Source: Trichostrongylus colubriformis (taxonomy: Eukaryota > Nematoda > Chromadorea > Rhabditida > Trichostrongylidae). From it: DNA of 64,000 bases. This document shows, in pieces, positions 1 to 10,927 of this stretch. Position 1 is the first letter of the stretch. Every line of letters starts with the position of its first letter. Position numbers and translations under genes: made by a program. The DNA is taken from NCBI GenBank assembly GCA_963978905.1, contig OZ022256.1, forward strand, positions 7,175,501 through 7,239,500, read 5' to 3'. The notes below the pieces were generated by a model, which saw only the letters and a list, made by a program, of their open reading frames with translations, searched no databases and was not told the DNA's origin.

Positions 1-1874
1 CCATTTAATACATGTCTTTTGAAATAGTATGTCTAGGACGTCCTCCTCCCTCCACCACCAAACTCATCGATGCTCATCGTTAACTAATACCTTTAATTCC
101 GGTCCCTTTTGTGAAAAAAACTCGGGGTCGGAAAAGGTTCCCTCTGAGGGTACCGCGGTAGCTGAAGATTTTACAAGCTCAGAAAAACAACAGGCAGGCA
201 TCGTGCCATAAACAAAATCAAAAGCAAGGCCACACCAGTCAGACACCTTTAACAAGAATTTGACGCAATTACACCGCTTTCCATACCACTATTGTCGTAT
301 ACGACGGCTCTTTTTTGAAAATATACACAGATCAGCCGAACTCGGGCCCACCACCAAGCTGGCAGAGTTTTACCCATGAGCAAATATTAATCTAATGCAA
401 ATATGGTGCCCCATGAAGAGTCATTTAGATAATTTCCAAAATCAAGGGGACCCTAGATGTTTTTACAGTAAATTTCCGTTCTCGGGTATTCGTAAGGCTC
501 AAACCCCCAAAATGGTGTATCTTAGAATACAAAGTTCCTCTTTCCCGGACGGAGTGATGGCGTGGACATGTAAAGGCATTCGTTGAATAGTGAACATGCA
601 AAGCTGAGTGAATGTGCATTCACTAAAAAAAATTAAGAAAACTATACCAAACCAGCTGAAAGTAGCCCCCACGCTGTCGTTGATTTTAAGCGGTGATCAT
701 ATGACCGCATTGGCGTGAAGTTAATACGTTGCGCGATATATAGTAACTACAGATAACGGGCAACACGTCTTGTTGGAGGCGGGGCGTGTCGCCTGAGCCT
801 TGATTCATGAAAATGCTGACTGAGCGCTGACGCAGTTGTGAAAAATGCAAACCGTTCAAAACTCGCGCAATGAGGTCTATGCATTGCCCATGGTGTTGTT
901 GATTTTGTGCAGCGATACGACGACCACGTGGATGCTACACATGGCAGCCATACGCAATAGACAACTCGTCCATATGGAGGCGTTCTTAGAGGCTTACTTT
1001 GCGCCTTTATGGTTTTCTTCTGCGAGGAGCAACGCACATATTGACTGCACCGGCACCATGTTTTCCCAAGCGAATTATTGGTTTTAACACCTTGAAACTT
1101 CGTGTTTTCGTGATCAATGAACATTTGTTTGGTCGAGACGAGGTTAAGAACGATCCTGGCTACATGGAACCTTGTACAGTGGCAACATGAAACTTCCTCG
1201 TAAAGTCCAAGCGGTGTTTACGGACAGCGTGCCCTAAGGGGTGAAACGTAATCTCAGTGCACTAGTGGGCGTACTGCGGGACAGACTTAGTAAGGCAGGT
1301 TGGCTTCCTACTCAGAATTGGCCCCCGTTCCCAAGAGATTTGTATTTCATCGTTCGTGATAGGGCCCTGTGGAGAGAGCAAGCGATTTTATTGTGCCATA
1401 AAAAGCGACCCTAAAGAGAGAAACCACGACAACATGGTGCGTGCAACCTCGAAATTTCGATGAAAGTGATCTCTTGGGAACGGGAAACGAGTAAAACGAA
1501 GAGATAAATCAGTCAACTGTTTTTACAGAATATTCTCGCAAAAAAGGACTTCACAGATTAGCGAACCGAGTAATATTCGATGTTGCATAAAAAAGTGACG
1601 CGGTCATTTTACCCGAGGGACCTCTTGCAGTACAGAAAAAAGATAACACATGGGCCAAGATAATAGCAAGCTGACCTGGAGAAGGCCTTGCATTGGTGCA
1701 TAGACTTCAGGAAAATTCACTAAAAAAAATTGAGTGAATTGGAGCCCTTTATGGGTGTGTACTATCCATTCGTTTCCAATGCCCCTCTAAAGCTAGCCGT
1801 TGCGCCTGCCAAGGCTTCGTGAACCGAGTGAAGCTCGCTATAAATAAGGGAATAGTGCTAGTTATAGAGACCTA
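1..1874. other. No confident gene; non-repetitive filler
   Basis: I see no gene I can defend here. A minus-strand open stretch at about 64-255 and a plus stretch at about 1256-1400 have protein-like codon use, but neither has convincing splice signals or a recognised domain. Confidence 0.4.
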
Positions 1875-2165
1875 AGGGCCGGAGGTGGTACAGTGGCAGG
1901 TGGCGCGCACTCCCTCTCCCATGAAGCAGGTATAAAATCCCGCATCAACGCCCGCCCACGCCAGCCAGGCCTTCCATCCCTTAGGGATCGGTGAATTGGT
2001 ACCAGACCTGTCTGGGAGGATCAAAGAATTAACTCGTACATCGGCTGGCCACGCAATTCGTTGTATAGGCCAAACCGCATTCACCTGCGATCACAATCCT
2101 GCAAGCAGCTAGAATGCGTGACGCATCCCACAGAAAGGACTGATTACGTCAAAAACTCTCTTTTA
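1875..2165 (+). repeat. tRNA-derived SINE (family A), copy 1
   Basis: First of five roughly 290-bp copies in the window (others at about 4010, 32758, 39217 and 51393). The head has tRNA-like internal promoter boxes: an A-box-like segment after GGAGGTGGT and a B-box-like segment just before the block ending in CGCCCGCC. The body shares blocks such as TTCCATCCC, GGTACCAGAC, TCTGGGAGG and CGCATCCC, and the tail approaches CTTTTA. This copy is diverged and I found no clean target duplication. Confidence 0.75.
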
Positions 2166-4009
2166 CTTCATAAGAATCCAATCAAGTGACAGATTTAGGG
2201 ATGAGACGATTGATCTCTGCTCAAAAAAGTTGAGATTCGAAGATCCATCATCCTCCTTATTCCCTCTTTCGATAAGAATGAAATGGTTGAGAGAACCTCA
2301 AATCGTAGAGGATCGTAGGAGAAAGTCGCAGAATAGGTTAAAGACACAAGTCACGATGACTTCCGCGCTTTATCGCGCTCCATGAAGACTCTGTGTGTTG
2401 AAGGACACAAGCGTGAAGAACAAACAAATAAGACTTTAAAAAAATATTGACAATAAGCTGTTCCTGACGTTGGCTTCTACGAGTTTGCACTCTAGAAGCA
2501 AGCACTCAGCAGGTTTTTCACGTGATAGTATCATTGGATAAGCCTGCTTTACTATGAGAATTTCCCCAATCTTATCTTATCGCAGTCGGTATCATGCTTC
2601 TCTTCCACGTAGGTGCCACCGCTGCTTCAGTCCGAATCGCAATGGGCGTAGGCCAGCTTGAGACGGTGACCGCCATCTCATTCACGAGTTCCTTACGCGT
2701 TCAGCGCTCGTGCTCGTGCCACGGCGACAGGCACACGATTTGCCGTTGTGGAAGGGCCTATTTACTCGTGCATAAAACCAAGATACTCAAAACCAAGATA
2801 CTCATACTATCGTGAACTGTGCCTTTAAAGCTAGCATAGTTTCAACTGAATACCTCTTCCTCACTGCTCTATCACTCTTCCTTATCATCTTCGTCCTCTT
2901 CTTAGCTTGACTGAAGAGATGGATCCTATCCAAGGGACGAAACATGAAAATGAGAAAGACTATCCTATCAAAAAAGAAAAAAATAGAAAAGCTAATCCTG
3001 GGTGTGACGTACTGAAGACGCGCGCGTTTGCGTAGCGCCTTCTCATCCTACCAATCAATGCCGTTATGGATTAATGTATCACTGCTTGCGTTAACACCAA
3101 TACCTCTCCCAAGTTTCTTTTTCCATTTTTAATCATTCTTTTGTATCGCATGATCACATTCTCTTCAAGGAAATTAAGGCATCTAATACGCACATCCCTG
3201 CGTTCCAGCCAATGTTTCCTCAAAAATGTTCGAGCATCAGGCACCGAGGGTGGAAGGCTTCGTTAGCGGGGTGGGGCTCGCTTCACGCGCATTGGAAACC
3301 GACCATATGTAGCTTACTCCTAGATTCGGGGTACATGATAGATTGCAAAGAAGTGCGAATGATGAGTGAAGAAGACAATCTCAATTGGGAAAGTTAGGAC
3401 TAATATCTTTGCCTTCATGAAACAACTCCTAGTGAAATCGAGGCAGAAAAAATAGCTTCCTGATTTAAATTAACAAAAAATTCAAAACAGAACTAGTAAG
3501 CTTTCGAAGGAGACCTTGGCAGAAGATCATCAATGTGCATAAAGTTTGATTCAATGAACAAGGGCAGGACACCAAGTGTGCAGAAGCCCCTCCATGCCTC
3601 TCAGGGAAAATGAGCCCATCAGGCCACTACGAATTCGAAGAAGTCTGGAATCGCCAGTTACCGTTAGTAAACTGAGTAATGAACCTGGCAAAGCCAATAT
3701 CTGCCGAGAAAATGACGTATTCTGGGAATTCGACGTGATTCAATGAGATAAATGCAGCTCAGCCTGAAACAAGGAGGAACATCCCGTGCAAATGAGCAAA
3801 AGGCTTTGCAGAGCACAGCGAACACTAAATCATATTTAGTCCAAAGCAGACAACTCATAAATGCAGGTTTTATTACCGCTTTCGGAGATCTTGCCACCAA
3901 CCAAAAGATTATAAGATAAGCATGATAGGCTGGTATACCGTAATCAGATTGTTGACGGCTAACATCGAACGCAATTGAGATAAAAACTAATTTCAGTGGT
4001 ACTGACTGT
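2166..4009. other. No gene recognised
   Basis: AT-rich sequence without recognisable domains. Short open frames at 2594-2815 (+), 3212-3397 (+) and 3664-3900 (-) lack splice or homology support. Confidence 0.4.
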
Positions 4010-4315
4010 AAGAGGTGGAGATGGTGTAGTGAGAGGTGGCGCGAACTCCTACTTCCATCACGCGGGGATTAAATCCCGCACTAACGTCCGCCCAGACCGA
4101 CCAAGTCTTCCATCCCCCGCGGTAGGCGAGTTGTTACCAGACTCGCCTGAGAGGATGGAAGCACAGATTTGTATAGCACTGATTTGCTGACCTCGTAAGA
4201 CATTGTAGAGGCCGCATCACATTCACCAGCCATCACGATTCTGAATGTGACTGGAATGCGCGACGCAGCCACGAAGGATCGATCAGAGCCAAAACCTTTA
4301 CCTTTTTATTCTTTA
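4010..4315 (+). repeat. tRNA-derived SINE (family A), copy 2
   Basis: Aligns along its length with the copies at 1875 and 39217: AGGTGG head, GGGGATTAAATCCC B-box segment, CGCCCAGACCG, TTCCATCCC, TTACCAGACTCG, and the CCATCACGATTCTGAATG body block. It ends in a T-rich tail. It is more diverged than the 39-kb copy. Confidence 0.75.
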
Positions 4316-7300
4316 GGACTGCGAACGAACCTATTAGGTGCACTCACAAGAGTAACACGGTTCGAATGACGTCTAATATCGTTATACAGAGTTTCACGTC
4401 GATTACGGTATTCCATACTGACATCCTACAACATATAATCTCGCCACCACTCGCTTATCACCGAGATTCACTGGGACCCCACGGCTGCTCTATATATAGG
4501 AACTGAGGGAAATCTATGAGTGGCTAATAGGCACTCTTTTCCCTACAGAATGGAAACGGTGCCACAATATTGCACAACTACAGTCCCATTAGCGAGAAAA
4601 GTTTTGGTAAGATTCAAAGTACAGTAATAATTCGAGGCCGGTGCGGTCTGTGATCATTCCGCTTTCTCGAAAGTGAAATATGTGGGCGGAGCGATCGCTA
4701 GGGGGCGTGGCTCCTCGAACAGTGATGTAGCGAGTGGATAAACTGATCGACAACTGTTGAATCAAAAAAGAGGAACGTTTTTTTCCATGAGAACACAAAA
4801 ATAGAAACATATTCAGAATTAAAATTTACTGGTTCCTTCATTGTTTATACTTAATTTGCTCTTGTAGGAAGCTAAGGGACACCTAATTCACTACACGATA
4901 AAGTGAATCGATAACAGAAACGTGGGAGAGTAATTCAAAAAACACTTTGTGTGACAGCAATAGCCTAGCATTAATGGTCTCCTGGGTGCATCGACGGCCA
5001 ACTTCCGCGAGTTCGTTAGGATTCTGTTCCTGGGCAATTCTATTGATTCTCGTGTTCTCTACAACAACTGAGGTAAACACAGACGGATACGTGACTAATG
5101 TTGAGCCAGCCAGCCTTACACGGAGGATTGTGAACCAGCCCACGGCCGTGGTGGATGAAATTCGGCATGCATGGGCGTGGCCTTGACGAAATGAAAATAT
5201 GTAGGTGCAGGGCAGGGCAGAGCAGGGCGTTCGTGGACGCCAAAATTGTTTCAGTAATCAGATGCTCACACAGCAGCATCCTCAGGGGACAAGGAAATAG
5301 CGTGTAGAAGCTGGTGATGTGGCATAAGAACCCAACCAAATGCAACACCTCTCGGCTGGCTTGGGAGCAAAGAAAATAAATAGTAGATCCTTAAGTGGGT
5401 GATTTTTAGGAACCTTCTCGATTTGGCTGGAAACTAGTATGGCAGGATGGTTTGACCCATAGAGTTCGGTAAGAACACTTGTTCGGCACGAAACAGCCTG
5501 GTGCGCGCGCAGCAGGCTCCGGTGACGTCACCTGGGAAGGCCAACGAAGGGCGGGAATATTCGGAGAAACAGAAAGTCAACTACTACAAAGGTCCATTAC
5601 AATGTTTTCAAACGAAATGGGTACGATATTCTTACTGAGGAGGTCAAAGAACCCCTTGGGACAAATTTCGGGCGAATTTGCTGACACACCCCATTTTGGC
5701 GTTTTACGCCAAACAAGTGTCATTCGGTTCGCACGGCTTCAAGTACTCGTACAGTACAAGTTTCCAGCCGAATCGAAGGGATCTCAAAAAACCACCGTTT
5801 TAAATGCATCGGTTTGCCAGGCGGTGGGTTTGCTTTGGGTAAATTGTGACGACGTAAAATAAAGCGCAAGCCATTAAATTCACACAAAAAGCACCCATCG
5901 CAGTCCGAGCGGCGTGAGCAAAGTTGAATGTGATGATGAACCTTTTCAAATTGTTTTAAGCCAAAACTTCGATACAGACGAAGTAGGTGAGTTCCAGAAA
6001 GTAGTAACTGCGATCACCGCGACCTCGCGAAGTGGCAAGGACTTATCTTCTGCGGCTCACCTTTTATGCACTGCGAGCGATGCCTCTTGCGACGTCGCGA
6101 ACGCCCGCTGGCGTGATTGGCGCCTTTTTCACAAGTCATCAGTGAGAGAAGTATGAGTAGCGATGCCATGGAAGAGCCCACCACTGAGCAGTGCACAGTG
6201 GGACACCCTGGACATGTGGGTGGAGCGGAGGCAGATGTTGCGAGCTTTTTAGAGTATTTCTGCTCGGCGGCTACAGCACATCCCAATCGTTCACTGTACC
6301 AGTGCAGTGAGTGGCACACCGTGACCAGCCCTCTTATGCAAGGCAATTTGAAAGATTTGTCTGAACATCCCGAAGAGACCACGAAGGGGTCAGGGTTAGA
6401 GTAGTGGTGGGATTTGGCGTATGGTGGCGTATTATGTGAGAAAAAAACAACGGAACTTTATTCTACGCCGAAGTTTCTGTAGCAGAGGGGGGGGGGGGGT
6501 GGTGTGTACTGCGTAAAAGCCATCCGACCTATCCAATGTCCAAATTCGAAATAAAATATGGATATTTCACAAAGGTAACGTAGCCAAGTGTGTGTCAAAC
6601 TGTGTTCTACGAACAAATCAATCCATCAGTCCTCCAAAGCACCTTTGTGTACAACACTGCAAAGAGGGTAAACACATAAGGAAAGTATGAAATTCAGTCT
6701 GTTGATGTGCATATCACAAAGCTGATCAACACCGCTCTTTAGCCTACAATGCAATGGCACGTAGAAAGTCCCCAGGGAAATTTTACTTTACCGACTCCAG
6801 TGTTTCACTGATGTCACGAAACCCGGTTATCCTGGCCGTACGCCCCAGAGGAAGCAACGGAAATCACTTTTGATACATTTACAGGAGGGTTGAGTACAAG
6901 GTTTTGGCAAAATACGATGGAATGATTGAAGTGATCTGGGCACATAGGTCACAATGCATGGGGCTGGCGAGTGACTTCAAGGGTAACCTTAGTTCGTACC
7001 CTGATAGCATTCCTTTCTATATCGTATGTAGGGACAGAACAACAAAAGGGTGTTAAGAGTCTTTCTGAGAGAAGCTCAAAAACTTATGCTATCATCCAAA
7101 TCCTTCCTCATGGAACAGGTTCGATTGACAGGTCAATTAGCGCATAAGCGAAGAAACTGATCAACGCCGAAACTTTATCTTTTATCCTTTCTGTTTAATC
7201 TGATAGGTGCTGATTAGAATCCTTCTCAAGTTTTTGAACCTTTTTTTTCATGGAAGCTATTATTATCCAATTTTGTCAATGTACGCTGTGCCAAGGAGGA

Positions 7301-7453
7301 TCGCATAATCAGACGATAATCAGACGGCTGTGCAAGCAAGTGCAATATACATGTCGTAAGGGGAATAGAAGCCGTCAACGATGACCAGTGCAAGGCGTAC
7401 TGGCGGTTCCCGCGCACATCGTCTTTATTTTTCGCTCCGCCCCCAAACGGACG
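4316..7453. other. Mostly unexplained; one GC-richer block and a poly-G run
   Basis: Between about 5480 and 6404 the plus strand is GC-richer and holds three staggered open frames (5479-5862, 5914-6156, 6117-6404) without recognisable domains or a consistent frame, so I do not call a gene. A 12-13 nt G run lies near 6487. At about 6885-6977 a plus-strand block between a TTTACAG and an AAGG-GTAACC reads as protein, but it is isolated. Confidence 0.35.
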
Positions 7454-8311
7454 TATTAGGTTGGACGGGAAGTTCTGGGACACCTTGTGAGAAAAATTCA
7501 ATTTATTTTAATTTTACTCACATGTAACTTCAGTCACCAAAGTATGCACCATCGTGATCTACAATGTACTGCCAACGCTCAGGAAGATCGTAGATACCCT
7601 TCCGGTAGAATTCGGGAGACTTCTGGTCAAAGAAGTTCTGGAGCCCGCTCTTGAGATCGTCGTCATCTTTGAACTGTCGCCCGTCAAGGAAGTGGCTCAA
7701 CGACCGGAATAGGTGGTAGTCAGTTGGGGACATGTCCGGGGAATATGGTGGGTGGGGAAGCGTCGTCCAGCCGAGGTCCTGGATCCTTTGACACGCCAAC
7801 TTTGCCACATGTGGGTGAGCGTTATCGTGGAGGAAGAGGTCTTGGTCCATTTTTCCGGTAAGTTTTGGCGCTCCGGTGTCCAATTGCCTGCAGTAGAGAT
7901 CGGCAGTGGCTGTCGTGTTGGATGGTAACAGTTTCCTATTTTTTTGAAAATTTTCAAAAAAAAAAAGTTTTTTTCTCAATGCAATTTTTTGAATATTTTC
8001 CTGTTCCAATTTGAGCCGATCGAGCCATCGGGCTGCCGCCATATGAGAGACAGTACCTGGGTCCATCGACTGGTTAATTTTGTTAGTGGCCTCGCATGCT
8101 GAGGAACCGAGGCGGTGTTCGTGAATTTCGCACCTTTCGCGAAATTGCCGTAAATTCACTGCTAGTTGAAGCCGTAGAGAATATGAATGTGCTATTCAGA
8201 AGCCCTTTTCAGACGCTTCATATACCCCCCACTACCAAATGCTCCCGAAGCTTTACAGGTTTCTACAGGAAAAAACAAAAAGTGTCCCAGAACTTCCCGT
8301 CCAACCTAATA
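7454..8311 (-). mobile_element. Internally deleted mariner transposon
   Basis: The inverted termini begin TTAGGTTGGACGGGAAGTTC at 7456 and mirror at 8309, with flanking TA duplications at 7454-7455 and 8310-8311. The element is 854 bp, against about 1.3 kb for a full mariner. The transposase remnant lies on the minus strand. The well-preserved termini suggest it could still be mobilised in trans, but its own enzyme is deleted. Confidence 0.93.
7530..8159 (-). pseudogene. Mariner transposase, internal deletion (209 codons)
   Basis: Mariner-family (DD34D) DNA transposase. The C-terminal half is well kept: HDNAHPHVA carries the second catalytic Asp, and exactly 34 residues later the third Asp lies in SPTDYHLF. 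The family's terminal LPERWQ and a DHDGAYF-type tail follow. The N-terminal segment (about residues 1-50) resembles the DNA-binding region (EATNKIN, GTVS, ARWLDRL). It then jumps through a K/F-rich junction (RKKLFFF) straight to the region just before the second Asp. The block with the first catalytic Asp is therefore missing, and the frame is about 209 codons instead of about 345. The frame is open but the product should be catalytically dead. Confidence 0.9.
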
Positions 8312-9115
8312 TAAGTTACCGCACGTTACCCCGCATATTCCCGATTCGCGCCCGCAGCTTTAATCGATACAATGGTTATGAGGCACACCGCTTACGATTT
8401 CCGCCACGGAAATCTAAAAAGGATAACAATTTTAAATTTTACTCGATAGGCTCAGCCAACTTTCCCACGAGATTGTGCAAACAGTTGAACGATCTCATTT
8501 GTACGAAACTGGTCTGCATATCATAGTGAAACTTAATTATTCATCACTTTGTATTTGCCATTTTTAAGACAATAATATTTTTTTAACTTGATCGTTTCTA
8601 CGACGAAGTCTTACCACATCGGGCAGAAAAAAACGGTCGTGCTAATGACAATTCACAATCAGTACCCTTCTAACAACTTCATGCCCTGCATTTGTAATAC
8701 TTTCTGTATATACTATCGCAATTCGAATGAATTTCATATGATCTAGTTATTTATATCAAAATTCTGCACCATATTGTAAATTTAGAATGTCAGGATGGCA
8801 TACCGTGACCAGTCAGTGTTAGAGGTTAAGCAAAATGTACATCTGCTGTGAAGGCACACGCTACGCCTGATTACACGCGAAATATTTACAGATTAACAGT
8901 ACGTTATCTTCCTTCAACTGCAACTTTATTTTTTCTCCTTTTAATCCTTTTTTATCCTGCACAAATTTCTGTGATCATCGCAAGTACTTAATATTACGAA
9001 CACGGTTCCAAAGTGAAGCGTGCCTAACTTACTTGTATGGTAGCAAGCTGGATTACGGTATACCATTATGACATCCTAAACTTACGCTACCTTATAGAAT
9101 AAAAGCATCACTTAC
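8312..9115. other. AT-rich probable intron
   Basis: This follows exon 2 of the SH3-domain gene on the minus strand. I found no further exon, domain or RNA gene here. A tandem of TA-rich tracts near 8690-8790 is unremarkable. Confidence 0.4.
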
Positions 9116-9223
9116 CGGCGGTAAGGAGGGCGGTGCACCAAAGTATGGTACCACATAGGATTCGGGAAATAGTCCGACTTGTCCACGCGAATTACTCCCT
9201 TCCATCCAACCACCCTCGACATT
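9116..9223 (-). CDS. SH3-domain protein (SNX9/LST-4-like), exon 2
   Basis: A 36-codon exon encoding the second half of an SH3 domain: NVEGGWMEG (the n-Src-loop/WxEG core) followed by GQVGLFPESYVVPY (the conserved G-x-x-P-x-x-Y strand), then a proline-rich APPSLPP. It is bounded by a TTAAG acceptor at the upper end and a perfect CCG-GTAAGT donor at the lower end, both in phase 0. It joins in frame with the exon at 22149-22247, which has the first half of the same SH3 domain. The intron between them is 12.9 kb, and 12.7 kb of that is the BEL/Pao element. The SH3 sequence most resembles sorting nexin 9/18/33 proteins (C. elegans LST-4), which act in endocytosis and phagosome maturation. The PX and BAR exons were not found, so the family assignment rests on SH3 alone. 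Confidence 0.85.
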
Positions 9224-9332
9224 CTTAACAATGTATCAATTACATGATGCTTTGCTACAGAGAACACGACAACTGTCACAAACGTTATCGCTTTATTGGA
9301 AGTTCAAGCGACGGTTATTACCTAGGCAAACC

Positions 9333-9337
9333 TCTAC
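9333..9337 (+). repeat. 5-bp target-site duplication, left
   Basis: TCTAC immediately precedes the left LTR and recurs exactly at 22027-22031 after the right LTR. Five base pairs is usual for BEL/Pao integrases. Confidence 0.95.
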
Positions 9338-10005
9338 TGTCGCGAACAGCGAGGATCGCTCCTCAGTTCCCGTGGCGCACGGGTTCCCGTGGGTTTGACC
9401 GCCGCCTCGCCACGTTGGTCAACTTCCGTGATCGTTCGATATCGAACGACGGCCGCGCATCGCGGCACCATCACGGACCTCCCCGGGCAGTCTTCGCTGG
9501 GTTTTTCTTCGCGTGTGGCAATCTTCGTCCCTCGTCTTCAGAGTCACACGGGCCTCTCTTACGAGGCCGGCGGCGGCGCCCCGGGGCTTGGGCCATTAGA
9601 ACCAGCCTTGAAATCGTCCCACCTTTTTGGAATTCGCCTGAAATCGTCATTAGGTCGTCGGACGGGGCTCGTAGCGAGAGCCCGGCGTGAGTCATGTTTA
9701 GTTCAGTTACTGTGTTCTATTGCTACCGTTTAATTCACACATAAATATATTATTGTTCTTGTGTATTTTTTCTCACGTGTTCAGTGTAAGGTATTTCCCT
9801 CTATCTTTCTTGCATTGTGCTCGTTAGCGTTGGCTCAATGTCGTTGTGTGACTAGGCGTCGTCGGGGAAAAGTTCCCAGGCGTCAGCCTGGTTAGCTCGG
9901 GTATTCGGGTCCCTGCTAGTTCAGTCTAACCTCGGGAACCAGGGGGGTTTGGTTAGGCGCGGCCGGCAATCAATGCGGGCCACCCATGGAGCGCCGTTTG
10001 CAACA
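9338..10005 (+). repeat. 5' LTR (668 bp)
   Basis: Begins TGTCGCG and ends GCAACA (TG...CA termini). It is repeated at 21359 with a constant offset of 12,021 bp, and the sequence reads the same throughout. It contains an AT-rich ATAAATATATTA stretch near 9741 that could serve as a TATA-like promoter or poly(A) region, and a TTAGTTCAG motif near 9699. Short open frames inside the LTR occur equally in both copies and are not considered genes. Confidence 0.97.
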
Positions 10006-10019
10006 TGGTGCATCGGCCG
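10006..10019 (+). promoter_or_regulatory. Primer binding site, complementary to tRNA-Gly(GCC)
   Basis: TGGTGCATCGGCCG abuts the LTR with no gap. It is the exact complement of the last 14 nt (including CCA) of a tRNA-Gly with anticodon GCC. The match can be read against the tRNA-Gly-like sequence in this same window (54876-54945). Confidence 0.92.
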
Positions 10020-10927
10020 TAGGTAACGTTCCCGTTCGACCATCTATCGAATGGCGGTCGGTAAAAGCGGCCCTACCACTGCCCATGGGAATGCGCGTAA
10101 CCTTTCCTCCCTCCAACCAAATAGTCCAGTAAATGCGCTTGTCAAGTATAGTTCATTAACTAGGGTGCTAAGTACTCTAGAGCCCTAGGCCTTTACGCTT
10201 GTTGAGTGGTGGCAGCCTTAATAGGGTAAACGTCTGCGCGCAAGGGTTACTAGTAGTACAATACCTAGGCAAATCAGGACGTGGGAGCCGGGACGGTTGA
10301 CAAGGTAGGAGCTAGCGCCTTAAATGAGACACGGGGGTCTCAGCCGCAGTCACCGAAAGGGTGGCGCTGGTGGATCGCTATCCTGGAAGAGGAGGTAGAC
10401 TTGTAGGTACGTACCACATGCATGTTAGTCCCACTACTGGAGTGGGCGCACTGAGAGAGCCGGCTCGTTCCTCTACCATGTGGGTTGGCCACCCAATAAG
10501 GTAGAAAGGATAGGTGTTAAAATCTGGTTTGGGTCTACCGGCTCCACAAACCCTCGGTCAACGTCTCCGCCCCACCTCCTGACCATTTATGCATTATACT
10601 TGCCACCCGTATAACTGGTACACTAGTTCAAACAAAACTCGGTCCAACGACCCAACGACACTACAGTGTAATACCGGCATAACTTCGAAAATAGTTGCAA
10701 GAAAGATGGGGAGATATGTCAACAAAAACATATTCAATTACCATTTCATCGCTTTATCGCTCAATTTACATTTACTATGTAACGTACTCACGCCGTCTTC
10801 TCGTCACGAGTGCTCGCTCTTAACATTGTGACGGTACCTATGAAGTTTCAGGTTTTCCAAAACCCAAAGTTGGGAACATTCTCGTGGCCCACCCGTCACT
10901 ACAGCAATCACTGCGCCGTCGTTCAAC
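10020..10927 (+). promoter_or_regulatory. Retrotransposon leader with candidate splice donors
   Basis: About 900 bp of non-coding leader between the PBS and Gag-Pol. AG-GTAACG at about 10023 (just after the PBS) and AG-GTACGT at about 10407 are reasonable 5' splice sites that could feed the acceptor before ORF2. A TTTCAG at 10846-10851 could be an acceptor for ORF1 itself. A packaging signal would be expected here, but none can be read directly. Confidence 0.5.

Noticed and set aside
9389..9733. Open frames inside the LTRs (also 21347-21754 and the minus frames)
   Set aside because: They occur equally in both LTRs, overlap each other on both strands and have GC-rich composition; LTR sequence explains them.
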